The notes: generated from the letters alone by a model not told the origin. Positions 53,662-63,819 are shown, counted from the first letter of the stretch. The stretch: 64,000 bases of DNA from UBA3775 sp964572955 (GCA_964572955.1 CAZNGY010000001.1:69500-133499); one strand, 5' to 3'. Translations and numbers: made by a program.

Positions 53662-55770
53662 ATGGCAGAAAAATTAACAGATATCTTTGGTATTGACGTA
53701 TTTAATGAAACCATGATGAAGGAACGCTTGCCTAAGGACACATTTAAGGCATTAAAGAAGGTAATGGACAACGGAGAGAATCTTACTCTTGAGGTTGCTA
53801 ACGTTGTAGCTAATGCCATGAAGGACTGGGCGATTGAAAGAGGAGCAACTCACTATACGCATTGGTTCCAGCCACTCACCGGAATAACTGCTGAAAAGCA
53901 TGATTCATTTATAGAACCGGCACCCGGTGGAAAAATTATTATGGAATTTTCCGGAAAGGAACTTATAAAAGGAGAGCCGGATGCATCTTCTTTTCCAAGC
54001 GGAGGACTCAGGGCGACTTTTGAAGCCAGAGGTTATACAGCATGGGATTGTACTTCACCGGCATTTTTAAGAGAGGATGCGGCAGGTGTAACACTTTGTA
54101 TTCCTACTGCATTTTGTTCATATACCGGAGAGGCATTGGATAAGAAAACTCCATTGCTTCGTTCAATGGAAAATCTTTCAACTCAGGCAGTAAGAATTGT
54201 AAAATTGTTCGGGTATACTGATGTTGTAAGTGTTGATTGTTCTGTCGGAGCAGAACAGGAGTATTTCCTTGTAGACCACAATAATTACATGAAGAGGGAT
54301 GACCTTATATATACAGGAAGAACACTTTTCGGATCACCTGCACCAAAAGGACAGGAGCTTGAGGATCATTATTTTGGATCGCTTAAAGAGAGGGTTGCTG
54401 CTTATATGAAAGATCTAAATGTAGAGCTTTGGAAGCTTGGCATCCTTTCAAAAACACAGCACAACGAAGTGGCACCTGCCCAGCATGAACTTGCACCGAT
54501 TTATTCATCTGCTAACATTGCTACAGACCATAATCAGCTTGTTATGGATACAATGAAAAAGGTTGCCAAAAGACATGGTCTTGAATGTCTTCTTCATGAA
54601 AAGCCTTATGAGGGAGTTAACGGTTCCGGTAAGCATGATAACTGGTCAATTGTAACCAATACCGGTAAGAATCTTCTTGATCCAGGTAAAACGCCGAATG
54701 AAAACATTCAGTTCCTGCTATTCCTCACGGCAATCATAAGGGCAGTTGATATACATGCGGACTTATTAAGACTTTCCGCATCGAACCCGGGAAATGACTG
54801 CAGATTAGGTGCAAACGAAGCACCACCGGCAATAATTTCAGTATTCCTTGGTGAACAGCTTGAAGATGTTGTTGAACAGCTTATTGCAACAGGAGAGGCA
54901 AAAACTGCAAAACAGGGAGGTAAACTTGATACGGGTGTTAAGAGGCTTCCTACACTTGCAAAAGATGCAACCGACAGAAACAGAACCTCGCCGTTTGCAT
55001 TTACCGGAAATAAGTTTGAATTTCGTATGGTTGGCTCAAGTATGTCAATAGCAGAGCCTAATACATTTATGAATGCAATGGTTGCGGAAACCCTTAAGGA
55101 ATTTGCAGATGAACTTGAAACTGCGGATGATTTTGACAAAGCGGTTCATGACCTTATTAAGAGGGAACTTACTAAACATTCAAGGGTAATTTTCAACGGG
55201 AACGGTTATTCTGATGAGTGGGTTGAGGAAGCAGAAAGAAGAGGACTTCCTAACATCAAGTCTTTTGTTGAAGCAATAAGTGCCCTTACAACAGAAAAGT
55301 CAATACGACTTTTTGAAAGCCAGGGAATCTATACAAGAGCAGAACTTGAGAGTCGTGCTGAAATTAATTATGAAAACTATCTCAAAGTTATTACAATTGA
55401 GGCAAAAACCATGATTGATATGGTATCAAAAAAATATATACCAGCGGTAGTAACATATTCAAACCGTATAGCAGATTCAATAATAAAAATCAGAACTGCA
55501 ATGCCGTCAGCAGACATAAGTGTACAGGAAAAGCTTCTTTCAAGGTTAACTGAATTGCTTTCTGAAACAGGAAAGGCACTTGATGCACTGACGATAGAAT
55601 TGGAAATTGCAGGCAGAATAGAAGATGTAAAAGAAGCTTCAATGAAATTCAGATATGATATAGTACCTAAGATGGAAGCACTCAGAGCTCCTGTTGATAA
55701 ACTTGAGACAATGGTTGATTCGGATGTTTGGCCTGTGCCGGGTTATGGTGAGCTGATGTTTGAGGTATAG
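53662..55770 (+). CDS. glnN: Glutamine synthetase type III
   Basis: 702 residues, the type III size. Family marks are the N-terminal HYTHWFQPLTGITAEKHDSF segment, FPSGGLRATFEARGYT, GAEQEYFLVD with metal ligands, HNEVAPAQHELAPIY, and the nucleotide-site region NGSGKHDNWS. It makes glutamine from glutamate, ammonia and ATP as the main ammonium-assimilation step. AGAAAGGG precedes the ATG. It stands alone behind an attenuator-like leader and is followed by a terminator. Confidence 0.95.
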   Translation: MAEKLTDIFGIDVFNETMMKERLPKDTFKALKKVMDNGENLTLEVANVVANAMKDWAIERGATHYTHWFQPLTGITAEKHDSFIEPAPGGKIIMEFSGKELIKGEPDASSFPSGGLRATFEARGYTAWDCTSPAFLREDAAGVTLCIPTAFCSYTGEALDKKTPLLRSMENLSTQAVRIVKLFGYTDVVSVDCSVGAEQEYFLVDHNNYMKRDDLIYTGRTLFGSPAPKGQELEDHYFGSLKERVAAYMKDLNVELWKLGILSKTQHNEVAPAQHELAPIYSSANIATDHNQLVMDTMKKVAKRHGLECLLHEKPYEGVNGSGKHDNWSIVTNTGKNLLDPGKTPNENIQFLLFLTAIIRAVDIHADLLRLSASNPGNDCRLGANEAPPAIISVFLGEQLEDVVEQLIATGEAKTAKQGGKLDTGVKRLPTLAKDATDRNRTSPFAFTGNKFEFRMVGSSMSIAEPNTFMNAMVAETLKEFADELETADDFDKAVHDLIKRELTKHSRVIFNGNGYSDEWVEEAERRGLPNIKSFVEAISALTTEKSIRLFESQGIYTRAELESRAEINYENYLKVITIEAKTMIDMVSKKYIPAVVTYSNRIADSIIKIRTAMPSADISVQEKLLSRLTELLSETGKALDALTIELEIAGRIEDVKEASMKFRYDIVPKMEALRAPVDKLETMVDSDVWPVPGYGELMFEV

Positions 55771-55865
55771 TTGGTTGTTTTAAATAAACCGGGCATAAAA
55801 TACTGCAAATATATGGTGACCGAAAATTACATCAAATCGTACAAAAATGAATTTTACGGTAAAAT

Positions 55866-55893
55866 AAAAAAGTGGCGTTATGCCACTTTTTTT
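55866..55893. terminator. Bidirectional terminator between glnN and the histidine kinase
   Basis: AAAAAGTGGC pairs with GCCACTTTTT around a five-base loop, flanked by A and T runs. It serves the two convergent units. Confidence 0.88.
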
Positions 55894-55902
55894 ATTTTGT
55901 CC

Positions 55903-57585
55903 TTATTTGTCTGTTTTTGCCAGACCTAACATGTCTATTGTGAAGGTTACTTTTGGAAAAGAGTAATAAACATCAATTTTTAATGAATATATGTCGGCTA
56001 TTGAGGCGGCAATCGGAAGCCCTAAACCGTAACCTGGTTTTTCGCTTGAATGTGATAAATCTCCACGGTAAAAACGGTCAAAGAACAGGTCTTTCTTCGA
56101 AATATCAAAATTCTTACATTCGTTTGACACCAAAAGACGGCAGTCGGATTTTAAAATTACATTTACATATCCGTTTTCATCAGAATACTTTATGGCATTA
56201 TCTGTCAGTATTGATATTAGCTGATTTATTTTTCCTGAATCAGCATTTATAAAAACATCGGGTGAAATTTCAGAGTTGATGCTGATACCATTTTCAAATG
56301 CAGCGGCGTCAAATGAAAGTAAACAATTATTTACGAGCTGACTGAGATTTATTTCTTCAACAGGAAGGGCTTTTCCTGATTCCTCGTTATGAGCAAGGTC
56401 AAGCAGGTTCTGAATAAGTGACATCATACGCTGAGTCTGGAATTTTATTGATGAAGTCCAGCGGTTTTTACCGGTTTCATCCTCTAAAACTTCAGCAACT
56501 GCTGAAATTACGGTTACCGGGGTTTTTAATTCGTGGCTTGCATCGGAAATAAACTGCTGTTGTTTTTTATATGATTCCTCAAGCGGTTTTGAAATCATCT
56601 TTGAATAAAAGAAAACAATGACAAAAAGTATTCCAATTGCAATAATGTCAACAAACACGGAAATTTTTGTGAGACGGTTAAATGCTGAGTTTGTTATCTC
56701 GTTTTCCACAAAAATCAGTATATTGCCGTTGTCAGTTTTTGCTTTATGGCATGTGTATGTGCGATTTCCGTTTATAGTGCAGTTTCTTCTTTCAGAAGAA
56801 GATAAATCACGGTATTCTTCCAGCATAAAACCGGCTTCAGCTGTATCAGAAAAGACTCCTGAATTACCATTATTCACTTCGAGAATAGAATTTTCATCAT
56901 AAACTATGTAAAAGTAATTACAGTTTTGGAGTACGTCAGGTATATCAGAAGTAAAAGTATCTTTTTCATTTCGGAAAAGAGGACTCATATAAGAGCCTGC
57001 ATAAGCCAGGTCATTAAAGTATATTTCCATGCTGCTGATTCCGAGATGAGTATCCTTTCCGGAAGTATCAGCGGACGATGCAGTCCACCATTCGTAAGAA
57101 ATGGTGATGCCCTGGTTAAACTTTTCACATTCTGAATAAAGACCGTCGGGAGCTGTAACATCATAGAAATCGATGGTGATGCTGGTGTTATTTTTGTTGA
57201 AAGCAAAGTCCTTTTGACCTCGTATGAGTGTGCCGTCTTTTGTTACACCTTTAAATTTGATGTTTGAACCGCCGCAATACCAATCGGCATTGTTAGTATT
57301 AACTATGTTACCGTAAAAAACAATTTTCTGAATTTTATCAGGCTGTACCGGGATATAATAATTATTAAGGTTTTCACCGGCAAGATTGATTTTCTGACAG
57401 TCGGTAGCATAGATTTCCTGGCTCACTCTAGTTGTTATGATATTATTTATGCTTTCTATATCGTTTTCAGATATGAAGTTCGTTATTACATACAGAAATA
57501 CGAGTTGGAGTGAAAGCATGGCAACTGCAATAAGAAGTGCTGTTGAAATAAATTTTATGCGAATTTTTCTGATTGTTTTATTCAT
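55903..57585 (-). CDS. Sensor histidine kinase
   Basis: 560 residues. One membrane helix near the N-terminus and one at about 305-325 bracket a large extracellular sensor region of about 270 residues with no recognised domain. The cytoplasmic part has the H box (SDASHELKTPV), the N box (LTDNAIKYSDENG), and the G boxes (the FFDRFYRGD region, then GYGLGLPIA). It should phosphorylate the response regulator encoded immediately upstream. The 60-base gap and common strand indicate one operon. Confidence 0.92.
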   Translation of the reverse strand: MNKTIRKIRIKFISTALLIAVAMLSLQLVFLYVITNFISENDIESINNIITTRVSQEIYATDCQKINLAGENLNNYYIPVQPDKIQKIVFYGNIVNTNNADWYCGGSNIKFKGVTKDGTLIRGQKDFAFNKNNTSITIDFYDVTAPDGLYSECEKFNQGITISYEWWTASSADTSGKDTHLGISSMEIYFNDLAYAGSYMSPLFRNEKDTFTSDIPDVLQNCNYFYIVYDENSILEVNNGNSGVFSDTAEAGFMLEEYRDLSSSERRNCTINGNRTYTCHKAKTDNGNILIFVENEITNSAFNRLTKISVFVDIIAIGILFVIVFFYSKMISKPLEESYKKQQQFISDASHELKTPVTVISAVAEVLEDETGKNRWTSSIKFQTQRMMSLIQNLLDLAHNEESGKALPVEEINLSQLVNNCLLSFDAAAFENGISINSEISPDVFINADSGKINQLISILTDNAIKYSDENGYVNVILKSDCRLLVSNECKNFDISKKDLFFDRFYRGDLSHSSEKPGYGLGLPIAASIADIYSLKIDVYYSFPKVTFTIDMLGLAKTDK

Positions 57586-57644
57586 ATTTTAATCCCTTTT
57601 AAATAAGAGTCCGGTCCGGAGTAAAACGTGCCGCTGACAGTTGC

Positions 57645-58325
57645 TTAACAGTTTTCATCGGTAAGCATATATCCGGTGCCTCGAACAGCTTTTATGGAAA
57701 CCGAGGCACCAATGGCATTAAGCTTTTTTCTGAGAAATGAAACGTAAACTTCGACGAGATTATATTCGGCATCTGTGTCGTATCCCCATATTTTTTCAAT
57801 AAAATACTCTTTTGAGATAATATGTTTTTTGTTTACCATGAATATTTCAAGCATCTGAAATTCCTTTTTACACAGACTTATTTTTGAATCGCCGCATGAA
57901 AGCTCGTGAGAAGCGGTAAGGAGCGTAAGATTGGAAAAGTGGTAGTTCTCAGTCATAAGCGGATTCTTAACACGACGTAAAAGAGCTTTTACTCTTGCGA
58001 GAAGTTCAGACATGAGAAAAGGTTTAGTAAGGTAATCATCAGCACCGTTGTTGAACCCGTTGAGTTTATCTTCCTCAGAACCCCTTGCAGTAAGCATTAT
58101 CACTGCTGAATTTATGCCGGCAGACCGGATTTCGGATAGAATTTCAAACCCGTTTCTTTTGGGAAGCATGACATCAAGAATTATGAGATCATATGGATTG
58201 TTGAATATTTTGTCAAGCGCGGTATTACCGTCAAAGGCAGTGTCTGCAAAGTATCCCTCACGTTTAAGCTTGTTTTTTACGGCTTCGGCGAGATCATGTT
58301 CATCTTCAACGATTAGAATGTTCAT
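57645..58325 (-). CDS. OmpR-family response regulator
   Basis: 227 residues from the ATG at 58325, after GGAGG (a further ATG overlaps the ribosome site). The receiver has the acidic pocket VEDE, the phospho-Asp in LIILDVMLPK and the Lys of YLTKPF. The C-terminal winged helix ends in the usual VRGTGYML. It is the first gene of an operon with the histidine kinase; the regulated genes are unknown. Confidence 0.94.
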   Translation of the reverse strand: MNILIVEDEHDLAEAVKNKLKREGYFADTAFDGNTALDKIFNNPYDLIILDVMLPKRNGFEILSEIRSAGINSAVIMLTARGSEEDKLNGFNNGADDYLTKPFLMSELLARVKALLRRVKNPLMTENYHFSNLTLLTASHELSCGDSKISLCKKEFQMLEIFMVNKKHIISKEYFIEKIWGYDTDAEYNLVEVYVSFLRKKLNAIGASVSIKAVRGTGYMLTDENC

Positions 58326-58415
58326 AAAGACCTCCATGGAATTTTGAAAATTATAAGTATAAAATGATTATACTATGAATTGACGGATATTTCATCGGAA
58401 AACTTTACTGTTTCT

Positions 58416-58444
58416 TTTACTTGCAGAAATGAACTTAATATAAT
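58416..58444 (+). promoter_or_regulatory. Promoter of the small lipoprotein gene
   Basis: TTTACT, a 17-base spacer and TATAAT, about 73 bases before the start. Confidence 0.55.
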
Positions 58445-58516
58445 AGAATAAACAAAGTGGGTTAAAATCCCTTATAAAACAGAAAAGGCATAAGTTATGA
58501 CACAGAGGAGGAAACA

Positions 58517-59074
58517 TTGAAAAAGAGGCATGTGTTATTTGCAGCTGTTATAATTATGTCATCAATGCTTATCGGATGCGGTGATGAATATGAAGGAGGT
58601 ATCCGCATAGGTGCAACAATAACACCGGCACCGACGGCAACACCGGAGGTTGAATATAATCTTGAGATGACGGATGAGGAAATAAAAGAGGTTTTAAAAG
58701 GTGTAGCCGGCAGAGCGGAAGAGATAAGCAAAATATATGACTTTTGCGTAACTGATGAGATGACTGTCGAGAAAAGCATGCATGATGATGACAGCTCGGA
58801 GATTTTTGTCTATGACAAAGATGATAATCTGACAGCCGTTCTCATTTACGAGGAATACACGTTGGTACAGGCCAACATTGATAATTATCTGGAAAATATT
58901 CCTGTAAGCGGATGCGTATATAAAAACAGCGTGTTGTCAAGCTATTATGAAACCGCCGAGTTAAACGGATATTTCAGGGTTGAAGTTGTTTTCGGAATGG
59001 ACAGTGAAACCGAATATATTGTAACGACCGGGAAAAACAGTACAAAAACATTCGTTCTTACGGCTGAAGAATAA
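58517..59074 (+). CDS. Small lipoprotein, unknown
   Basis: 185 residues from a TTG start after GGAGGAAACA. A lipoprotein signal with LIGC (Cys about 21) and a Thr/Pro linker (TPAPTATPE) precede an acidic domain of about 130 residues that I cannot place. It is divergent from the two-component system and may be one of its targets, which is only a positional guess. Confidence 0.65.
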   Translation: MKKRHVLFAAVIIMSSMLIGCGDEYEGGIRIGATITPAPTATPEVEYNLEMTDEEIKEVLKGVAGRAEEISKIYDFCVTDEMTVEKSMHDDDSSEIFVYDKDDNLTAVLIYEEYTLVQANIDNYLENIPVSGCVYKNSVLSSYYETAELNGYFRVEVVFGMDSETEYIVTTGKNSTKTFVLTAEE

Positions 59075-59189
59075 ATATCCCGTGAAGAAGTGCTAAACGG
59101 ATATGAATATTACGATATGTCGGAAGATAATGAATTGAAAGAAAAAAATATAATGGTACTCAGTAATAAGGAGTACGACAGGAGGAAAA

Positions 59190-60842
59190 ATGATACAGGC
59201 ATGTAATATAACATTAAGACTTGGAAAAAAAGCTTTGTTTGAGGATGTAAACATAAAATTTACGGAAGGAAACTGTTATGGAATAATCGGTGCCAATGGT
59301 GCCGGCAAATCTACTTTTTTGAAGATTTTAAGCGGCAGACTTGAACCTTCAAAAGGAGAAGTTGTAATAACACCGGGACAGAGACTTTCATTTCTTGAAC
59401 AGGACCATTTCAAATATGATTCCATGAATGTACTTGATACAGTTGTAATGGGAAATAAAAGGCTATATGAAATAAGAGAAGAAAAAGACGCTATTTATAT
59501 GAAGGAGGATTTTACCGAGGAAGATGGAATCCGTGCCGGAGAACTTGAGACGGAATTTGGAGAACTCGGAGGATGGGAAGCAGAAGCGGATGCAGCCACA
59601 CTTCTTAACGGACTTGGAATTGAAACGGATCTTCATTACTGCATGATGTCAGAACTTAATGGCGGACAGAAGGTTAAGGTTTTGCTTGCACAGGCGTTGT
59701 TTGGTAATCCTGACATTCTTCTTTTGGACGAGCCTACAAACCATCTTGATATTGATGCGATAAGGTGGCTTGAGGAATTCCTTATTAATTTTGAAAATAC
59801 TGTTATTGTAGTGTCTCACGACAGATACTTCCTCAATAAAGTGTGTACACATATTGCTGATATTGATTATCAGAAGATTCAGCTTTATGCCGGAAACTAT
59901 GATTTCTGGTATGAATCAAGTCAGCTTATGGTTAAGCAGATGAAAGAAGCAAACCGTAAAAAAGAAGAAAAGATTAAGGAACTTCAGGAATTTATCCAGA
60001 GATTCTCGGCTAACGCGTCAAAGTCAAAGCAGGCTACAGCAAGAAAAAGAGCTCTTGAAAAAATTGAACTTGATGATATCAGACCATCCAGCCGTAAATA
60101 TCCTTATATAGATTTCAGACCAAACCGTGAAATAGGAAATGAAGTTCTTACTGTTGAGGGAATTTCAAAAACAATTGACGGTGTTAAGGTGCTTGACAAT
60201 ATAAGTTTTATTCTCGGAAGAGAGGATAAGGTAGCCTTTGTGGGAAGCAATACTCTTGCTACAACAACGCTTTTCAAGATACTTGCGGGAGAAATGGAAC
60301 CTGATGAAGGAAGTTATAAGTTTGGAGTTACGACAACGCAGGCTTATTTCCCTAAGGATAACACGGCACTTTTCAAGGGAGATGAGCAGATAGTTGATTT
60401 CCTTATGCCGTTTTCTTCTGAGAAGGATGTGACTTATGTAAGACAGTTCCTCGGAAGAATGCTTTTTAAGGGTGAAGACGGTGTAAAACCGGTTAATGTT
60501 TTATCCGGTGGAGAAAGAGTAAGAGTAATGCTTTCAAAAATGATGCTTTTAGGTGCAAACATTCTCATACTTGATGAGCCGACAAACCATTTGGACATGG
60601 AATCAATAACGGCACTCAATAACGGACTTATTAAATATCCGGGTGTTGCTCTCTTTACATCTCAGGATCATCAGTTTGTACAGACAATAGCAAACCGTAT
60701 AATGGAAATTACTCCGGATGGAAAAATTATAGATAAGATTACTACTTATGATGAATATCTTGAGGATGAGGCTGCAAGAAAGCGTCAGAAGGTATTTGAC
60801 GTTGAAGCTGAGATTGAAGATGGCGGCGATGATGAAGAGTAA
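59190..60842 (+). CDS. ABC-F family ATPase (YkpA/YbiT group)
   Basis: 550 residues, two ABC ATPase domains and no membrane helices. NBD1 has Walker A GANGAGKST, signature LNGGQKV and Walker B ILLLDEPTNHLD. A linker of about 80 basic residues leads to NBD2, with signature LSGGERV and ILILDEPTNHLD but a degenerate Walker A (GSNTLATTT, lacking the GK). I recall a similar loss in other YkpA-type members. ABC-F proteins act on the ribosome in translation. AGGAGG precedes the ATG. The next gene, a GH13-like protein, starts 22 bases downstream. Confidence 0.9.
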   Translation: MIQACNITLRLGKKALFEDVNIKFTEGNCYGIIGANGAGKSTFLKILSGRLEPSKGEVVITPGQRLSFLEQDHFKYDSMNVLDTVVMGNKRLYEIREEKDAIYMKEDFTEEDGIRAGELETEFGELGGWEAEADAATLLNGLGIETDLHYCMMSELNGGQKVKVLLAQALFGNPDILLLDEPTNHLDIDAIRWLEEFLINFENTVIVVSHDRYFLNKVCTHIADIDYQKIQLYAGNYDFWYESSQLMVKQMKEANRKKEEKIKELQEFIQRFSANASKSKQATARKRALEKIELDDIRPSSRKYPYIDFRPNREIGNEVLTVEGISKTIDGVKVLDNISFILGREDKVAFVGSNTLATTTLFKILAGEMEPDEGSYKFGVTTTQAYFPKDNTALFKGDEQIVDFLMPFSSEKDVTYVRQFLGRMLFKGEDGVKPVNVLSGGERVRVMLSKMMLLGANILILDEPTNHLDMESITALNNGLIKYPGVALFTSQDHQFVQTIANRIMEITPDGKIIDKITTYDEYLEDEAARKRQKVFDVEAEIEDGGDDEE

Positions 60843-60864
60843 ATAAACATAAGGAAAAAATCTG

Positions 60865-62826
60865 ATGACAGAATTAAAATATATTCCCGGTGACTGCATG
60901 ACACTGGGAGTTACACATACGGGTAAAAATGTAAATTTTGCCGTTGCAGTCGGTGACACGGATGAGGTTATCCTTAAATTGTACAAGGGAAAAAATGATA
61001 CTTTTCCTGAACATGTAATAAAGCTTGATGCTTCCTATAAGTACGGAAATATATTTGCGGTAACCCTGAAAAATTTTTCCGGAAAAGGATATACCTATCT
61101 TTATGAGGCTAAGGGTGTAAGTTTTATCGATCCGTATGCAAAGCTGATAAGCGGAAGAGAAGTTTACGGAAAGACTCTTTCCCGTAAAGAAAAGAGTCTT
61201 GTAAGGGCATATGTCAATGAAAATACATTTGATTGGAAAGATGACAGAAAGCCGGGAATGGATTTTCAGGATCTTATAATATATAAGCTTCATGTCAGGG
61301 GATTTACGATGCTTGCCGGCGGTGCTCACAAGGGAACTTACAGGGGAATTGCAGATAAGGTTTCATACCTTAAAGAACTTGGTATAAACGCAGTCCTTTT
61401 AATGCCTTCGATGGAATATAATGAGATTTATGATTCTGAGCCTGAGGCCGGAGTTCCGGAGTTTGTATCATCCAGATTCTATAAAGGTGTCGCTGATGAA
61501 AGTGTTAATTCACGGTTAAGACCTGATGAAGATGAAAACGAATATGTTAAGGAGTCCATGAGCAGGATTAATTATTGGGGATACACCGGTTTCTACTATT
61601 TTTTTGCTCCTAAAGCATCATATGCTTATAATCCCGCAAAAGCGGACTATGAGTTTAAGTATATGGTTTCTAAGCTCCACGAAGCGGGAATAGAGATTCT
61701 CATGGAAGTGAGCATACCCAAGGCAACAAACAGAACAATGATGCTTGATGCATTAAGATACTGGGTAAGGGAATACAGAATCGACGGATTTAAGCTCAAT
61801 CTTGACTGCATTGATTCAAATCTTATTGCCTGTGACCCGTATCTGAGTACAGTGAAGCTGATAGGCAGCGGATGGAATACGGATGAAATTTATCCAAGAG
61901 AATATATACCTGAAGAAAAGCGACTTGGAATATATAATGATTCTTATAAAACCGACATGAGACGGTTCCTTAAAAGTGATGAAGGGGTAACCGGAGCGGC
62001 AGTGCATCAATTTGCCGACAATGATGGCAAAGTTTCAAAAATAAATTATATAACCGATCATAATGGTTTTACTCTGGCGGATCTTTATATGTATGACATG
62101 AAGCATAATGATGAAAACGGAGAGAAAAACAAGGATGGTACAGATGTAAATTTCAGTTGGAACTGTGGTACGGAAGGACCTGATAATCACAAAAAAATAA
62201 GAGAACTTCGTACAAAGATGAAGAAAAATGCGATGGCTGCACTGATTCTCGGACAGGGGGTTCCACTTATTCTGGCGGGAGATGAACATGGGAATACGCA
62301 GTATGGCAATAATAATGCATATTGTCAGGACAATGAAACAGGATGGGTAAGATGGAAAAAAACCAAATCCGATACCGAATTTTTAGAGTATGTTAAAAAG
62401 CTTATACGGATAAGAAAGGAACATCCGGTACTTCACAACAGGATTAATTTAAGAGGTATGGATTATCTTTCATGTGGAATTCCTGATGTGTCAAAACATT
62501 CAAATCAGGCATGGATACCGGATTATTCGTATTTTAACAGATGCGGAGCAGTAATGTATTCCGGAAATTACGCATTAAAGAATAAAGGCGAAAGGGATTC
62601 ACATTTCTATATAGCATTTAATATGTACTGGGACGAGCAGGAATTTGAACTTCCTCACATACCAAATGGTAAAATCTGGGAAATATGTCTTTCAACAGAT
62701 AACCTTTCTGAAGAATTTGAAGACGGAGAGGTGAATTCACCTATAATAAAAATTCCGGGAAGATGCATTTTGGTTTTAATGGAAAGCAGTAAAATGGCAA
62801 AGAATGTTAAGGAGTCCGGCAAATGA
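60865..62826 (+). CDS. GH13 isoamylase/GlgX-type protein with all three catalytic residues replaced
   Basis: 653 residues with an N-terminal CBM48-like beta domain, a GH13 barrel and a C-terminal beta domain, clearly of the glycogen-debranching/isoamylase type (SWNCGTEGPDN, NGEKNKDG, GQGVPLILAGDEHGNTQ). The three catalytic carboxylates are changed: the nucleophile Asp of GFRFD is Asn312 (GFKLN), the acid Glu of LIAEPW is Ser335 (LIGSGW), and the third Asp of HDG is Asn400 (DHNG). It is therefore expected to be inactive as a glycosidase but may bind alpha-glucan. It overlaps the TraX-like gene by four bases. Confidence 0.88.
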   Translation: MTELKYIPGDCMTLGVTHTGKNVNFAVAVGDTDEVILKLYKGKNDTFPEHVIKLDASYKYGNIFAVTLKNFSGKGYTYLYEAKGVSFIDPYAKLISGREVYGKTLSRKEKSLVRAYVNENTFDWKDDRKPGMDFQDLIIYKLHVRGFTMLAGGAHKGTYRGIADKVSYLKELGINAVLLMPSMEYNEIYDSEPEAGVPEFVSSRFYKGVADESVNSRLRPDEDENEYVKESMSRINYWGYTGFYYFFAPKASYAYNPAKADYEFKYMVSKLHEAGIEILMEVSIPKATNRTMMLDALRYWVREYRIDGFKLNLDCIDSNLIACDPYLSTVKLIGSGWNTDEIYPREYIPEEKRLGIYNDSYKTDMRRFLKSDEGVTGAAVHQFADNDGKVSKINYITDHNGFTLADLYMYDMKHNDENGEKNKDGTDVNFSWNCGTEGPDNHKKIRELRTKMKKNAMAALILGQGVPLILAGDEHGNTQYGNNNAYCQDNETGWVRWKKTKSDTEFLEYVKKLIRIRKEHPVLHNRINLRGMDYLSCGIPDVSKHSNQAWIPDYSYFNRCGAVMYSGNYALKNKGERDSHFYIAFNMYWDEQEFELPHIPNGKIWEICLSTDNLSEEFEDGEVNSPIIKIPGRCILVLMESSKMAKNVKESGK

Positions 62827-63656
62827 CAAATTTAATTTTAAAAATAGCAATTATAATTTCAATGATTTGTGACTGCGTGGCAATTGGTCTGGTTGACGGT
62901 GAAAAATACTATCTGCTCTATACGGTACTAAGAAGTGCGGGACATATGTGCATACCTCTTGTATGTTTTCTTTTGGTAGAAGGATACATTCGTACTTCAA
63001 GCAGAAAAAAATATTTTTTGAGACTTTTCGGAATCGGTCTTTTGGCTGAAGTACCATATCTGTTTCTTATGACTGCGGGACTTCGCAGGGTAGAGACTGC
63101 AATACACACATATATGGGTGCTGAAGCAGGAATAAGTGTTGAAAATGTAAATGCACTCGGAAAGCATGTAAGTGAAAATGCATTTGTATATTATCAGGAT
63201 TTGTATTCGGTGACGGGACTTTCGTCAATCAACGGCCTTCTAACAGTGGCAATGACTTTTGTCATGATACTTTTACTCGATCGTATTAATACCAGATACA
63301 ATGGTAAAAAGGTTGTTCCGTTCGTTATTCTGACAACACTGGTCATTATGGTTGCACTTGTTGTTGTTGTTATAATCCCGTTTGAGAATCCTATAATAAT
63401 ACCTCTGTTTGCGTGTCTTTTCTTTTTCCTTAGAGGAAATAAACCGGGAATTGCCGTTATGTCGGTAATGGCTACCCTGTTCTTTTATACCAAAGTAAGT
63501 ATGCTGTATTCAAGCGGTGTTGTTCTTGCAATTCTCATGATATTCAATTATACGGGTATAAAAGGAAATTATGGAAATAGAATGAAATGGGTGTTTTATC
63601 TTGCATATCCTGTAATTATGATTACAACAGCAGGAGTGGCAGCTCTTATAAAATAA
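62823..63656 (+). CDS. TraX-like membrane protein
   Basis: 277 residues with about seven or eight membrane helices. The N-terminal order LKIAIIISMICD, then SAGHMCIPLVCFLLVEGYIRTSS and RKKYFLRLFGIGLLAEVPYL, fits the TraX family, whose named member acetylates F-pilin; chromosomal homologues have unknown targets. The family's Asp-His near the N-terminus is Asp-Cys here and the EVPFD Asp is Leu, so activity may be lost. The start overlaps the GH13-like stop (ATGA), so the two are coupled. Confidence 0.7.
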   Translation: MTNLILKIAIIISMICDCVAIGLVDGEKYYLLYTVLRSAGHMCIPLVCFLLVEGYIRTSSRKKYFLRLFGIGLLAEVPYLFLMTAGLRRVETAIHTYMGAEAGISVENVNALGKHVSENAFVYYQDLYSVTGLSSINGLLTVAMTFVMILLLDRINTRYNGKKVVPFVILTTLVIMVALVVVVIIPFENPIIIPLFACLFFFLRGNKPGIAVMSVMATLFFYTKVSMLYSSGVVLAILMIFNYTGIKGNYGNRMKWVFYLAYPVIMITTAGVAALIK

Positions 63657-63819
63657 AACAGCAGGCAGAAAATGTTTAGTCGATATTGGTACTGGACTGA
63701 TAATAAAGCATTTTGGAAAATGTGGGTGTAACATCTGAAAATGTCAACGCCACGTAAGGAAGATTTTTATTAAGGGTACGATGTAATTCGGCAAAATGGG
63801 TTACACCGTATCCTTTTAA
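63657..63819 (+). other. Spacer after the TraX-like gene
   Basis: About 160 bases with no clear gene, hairpin or terminator. No repeat is evident. Confidence 0.5.
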
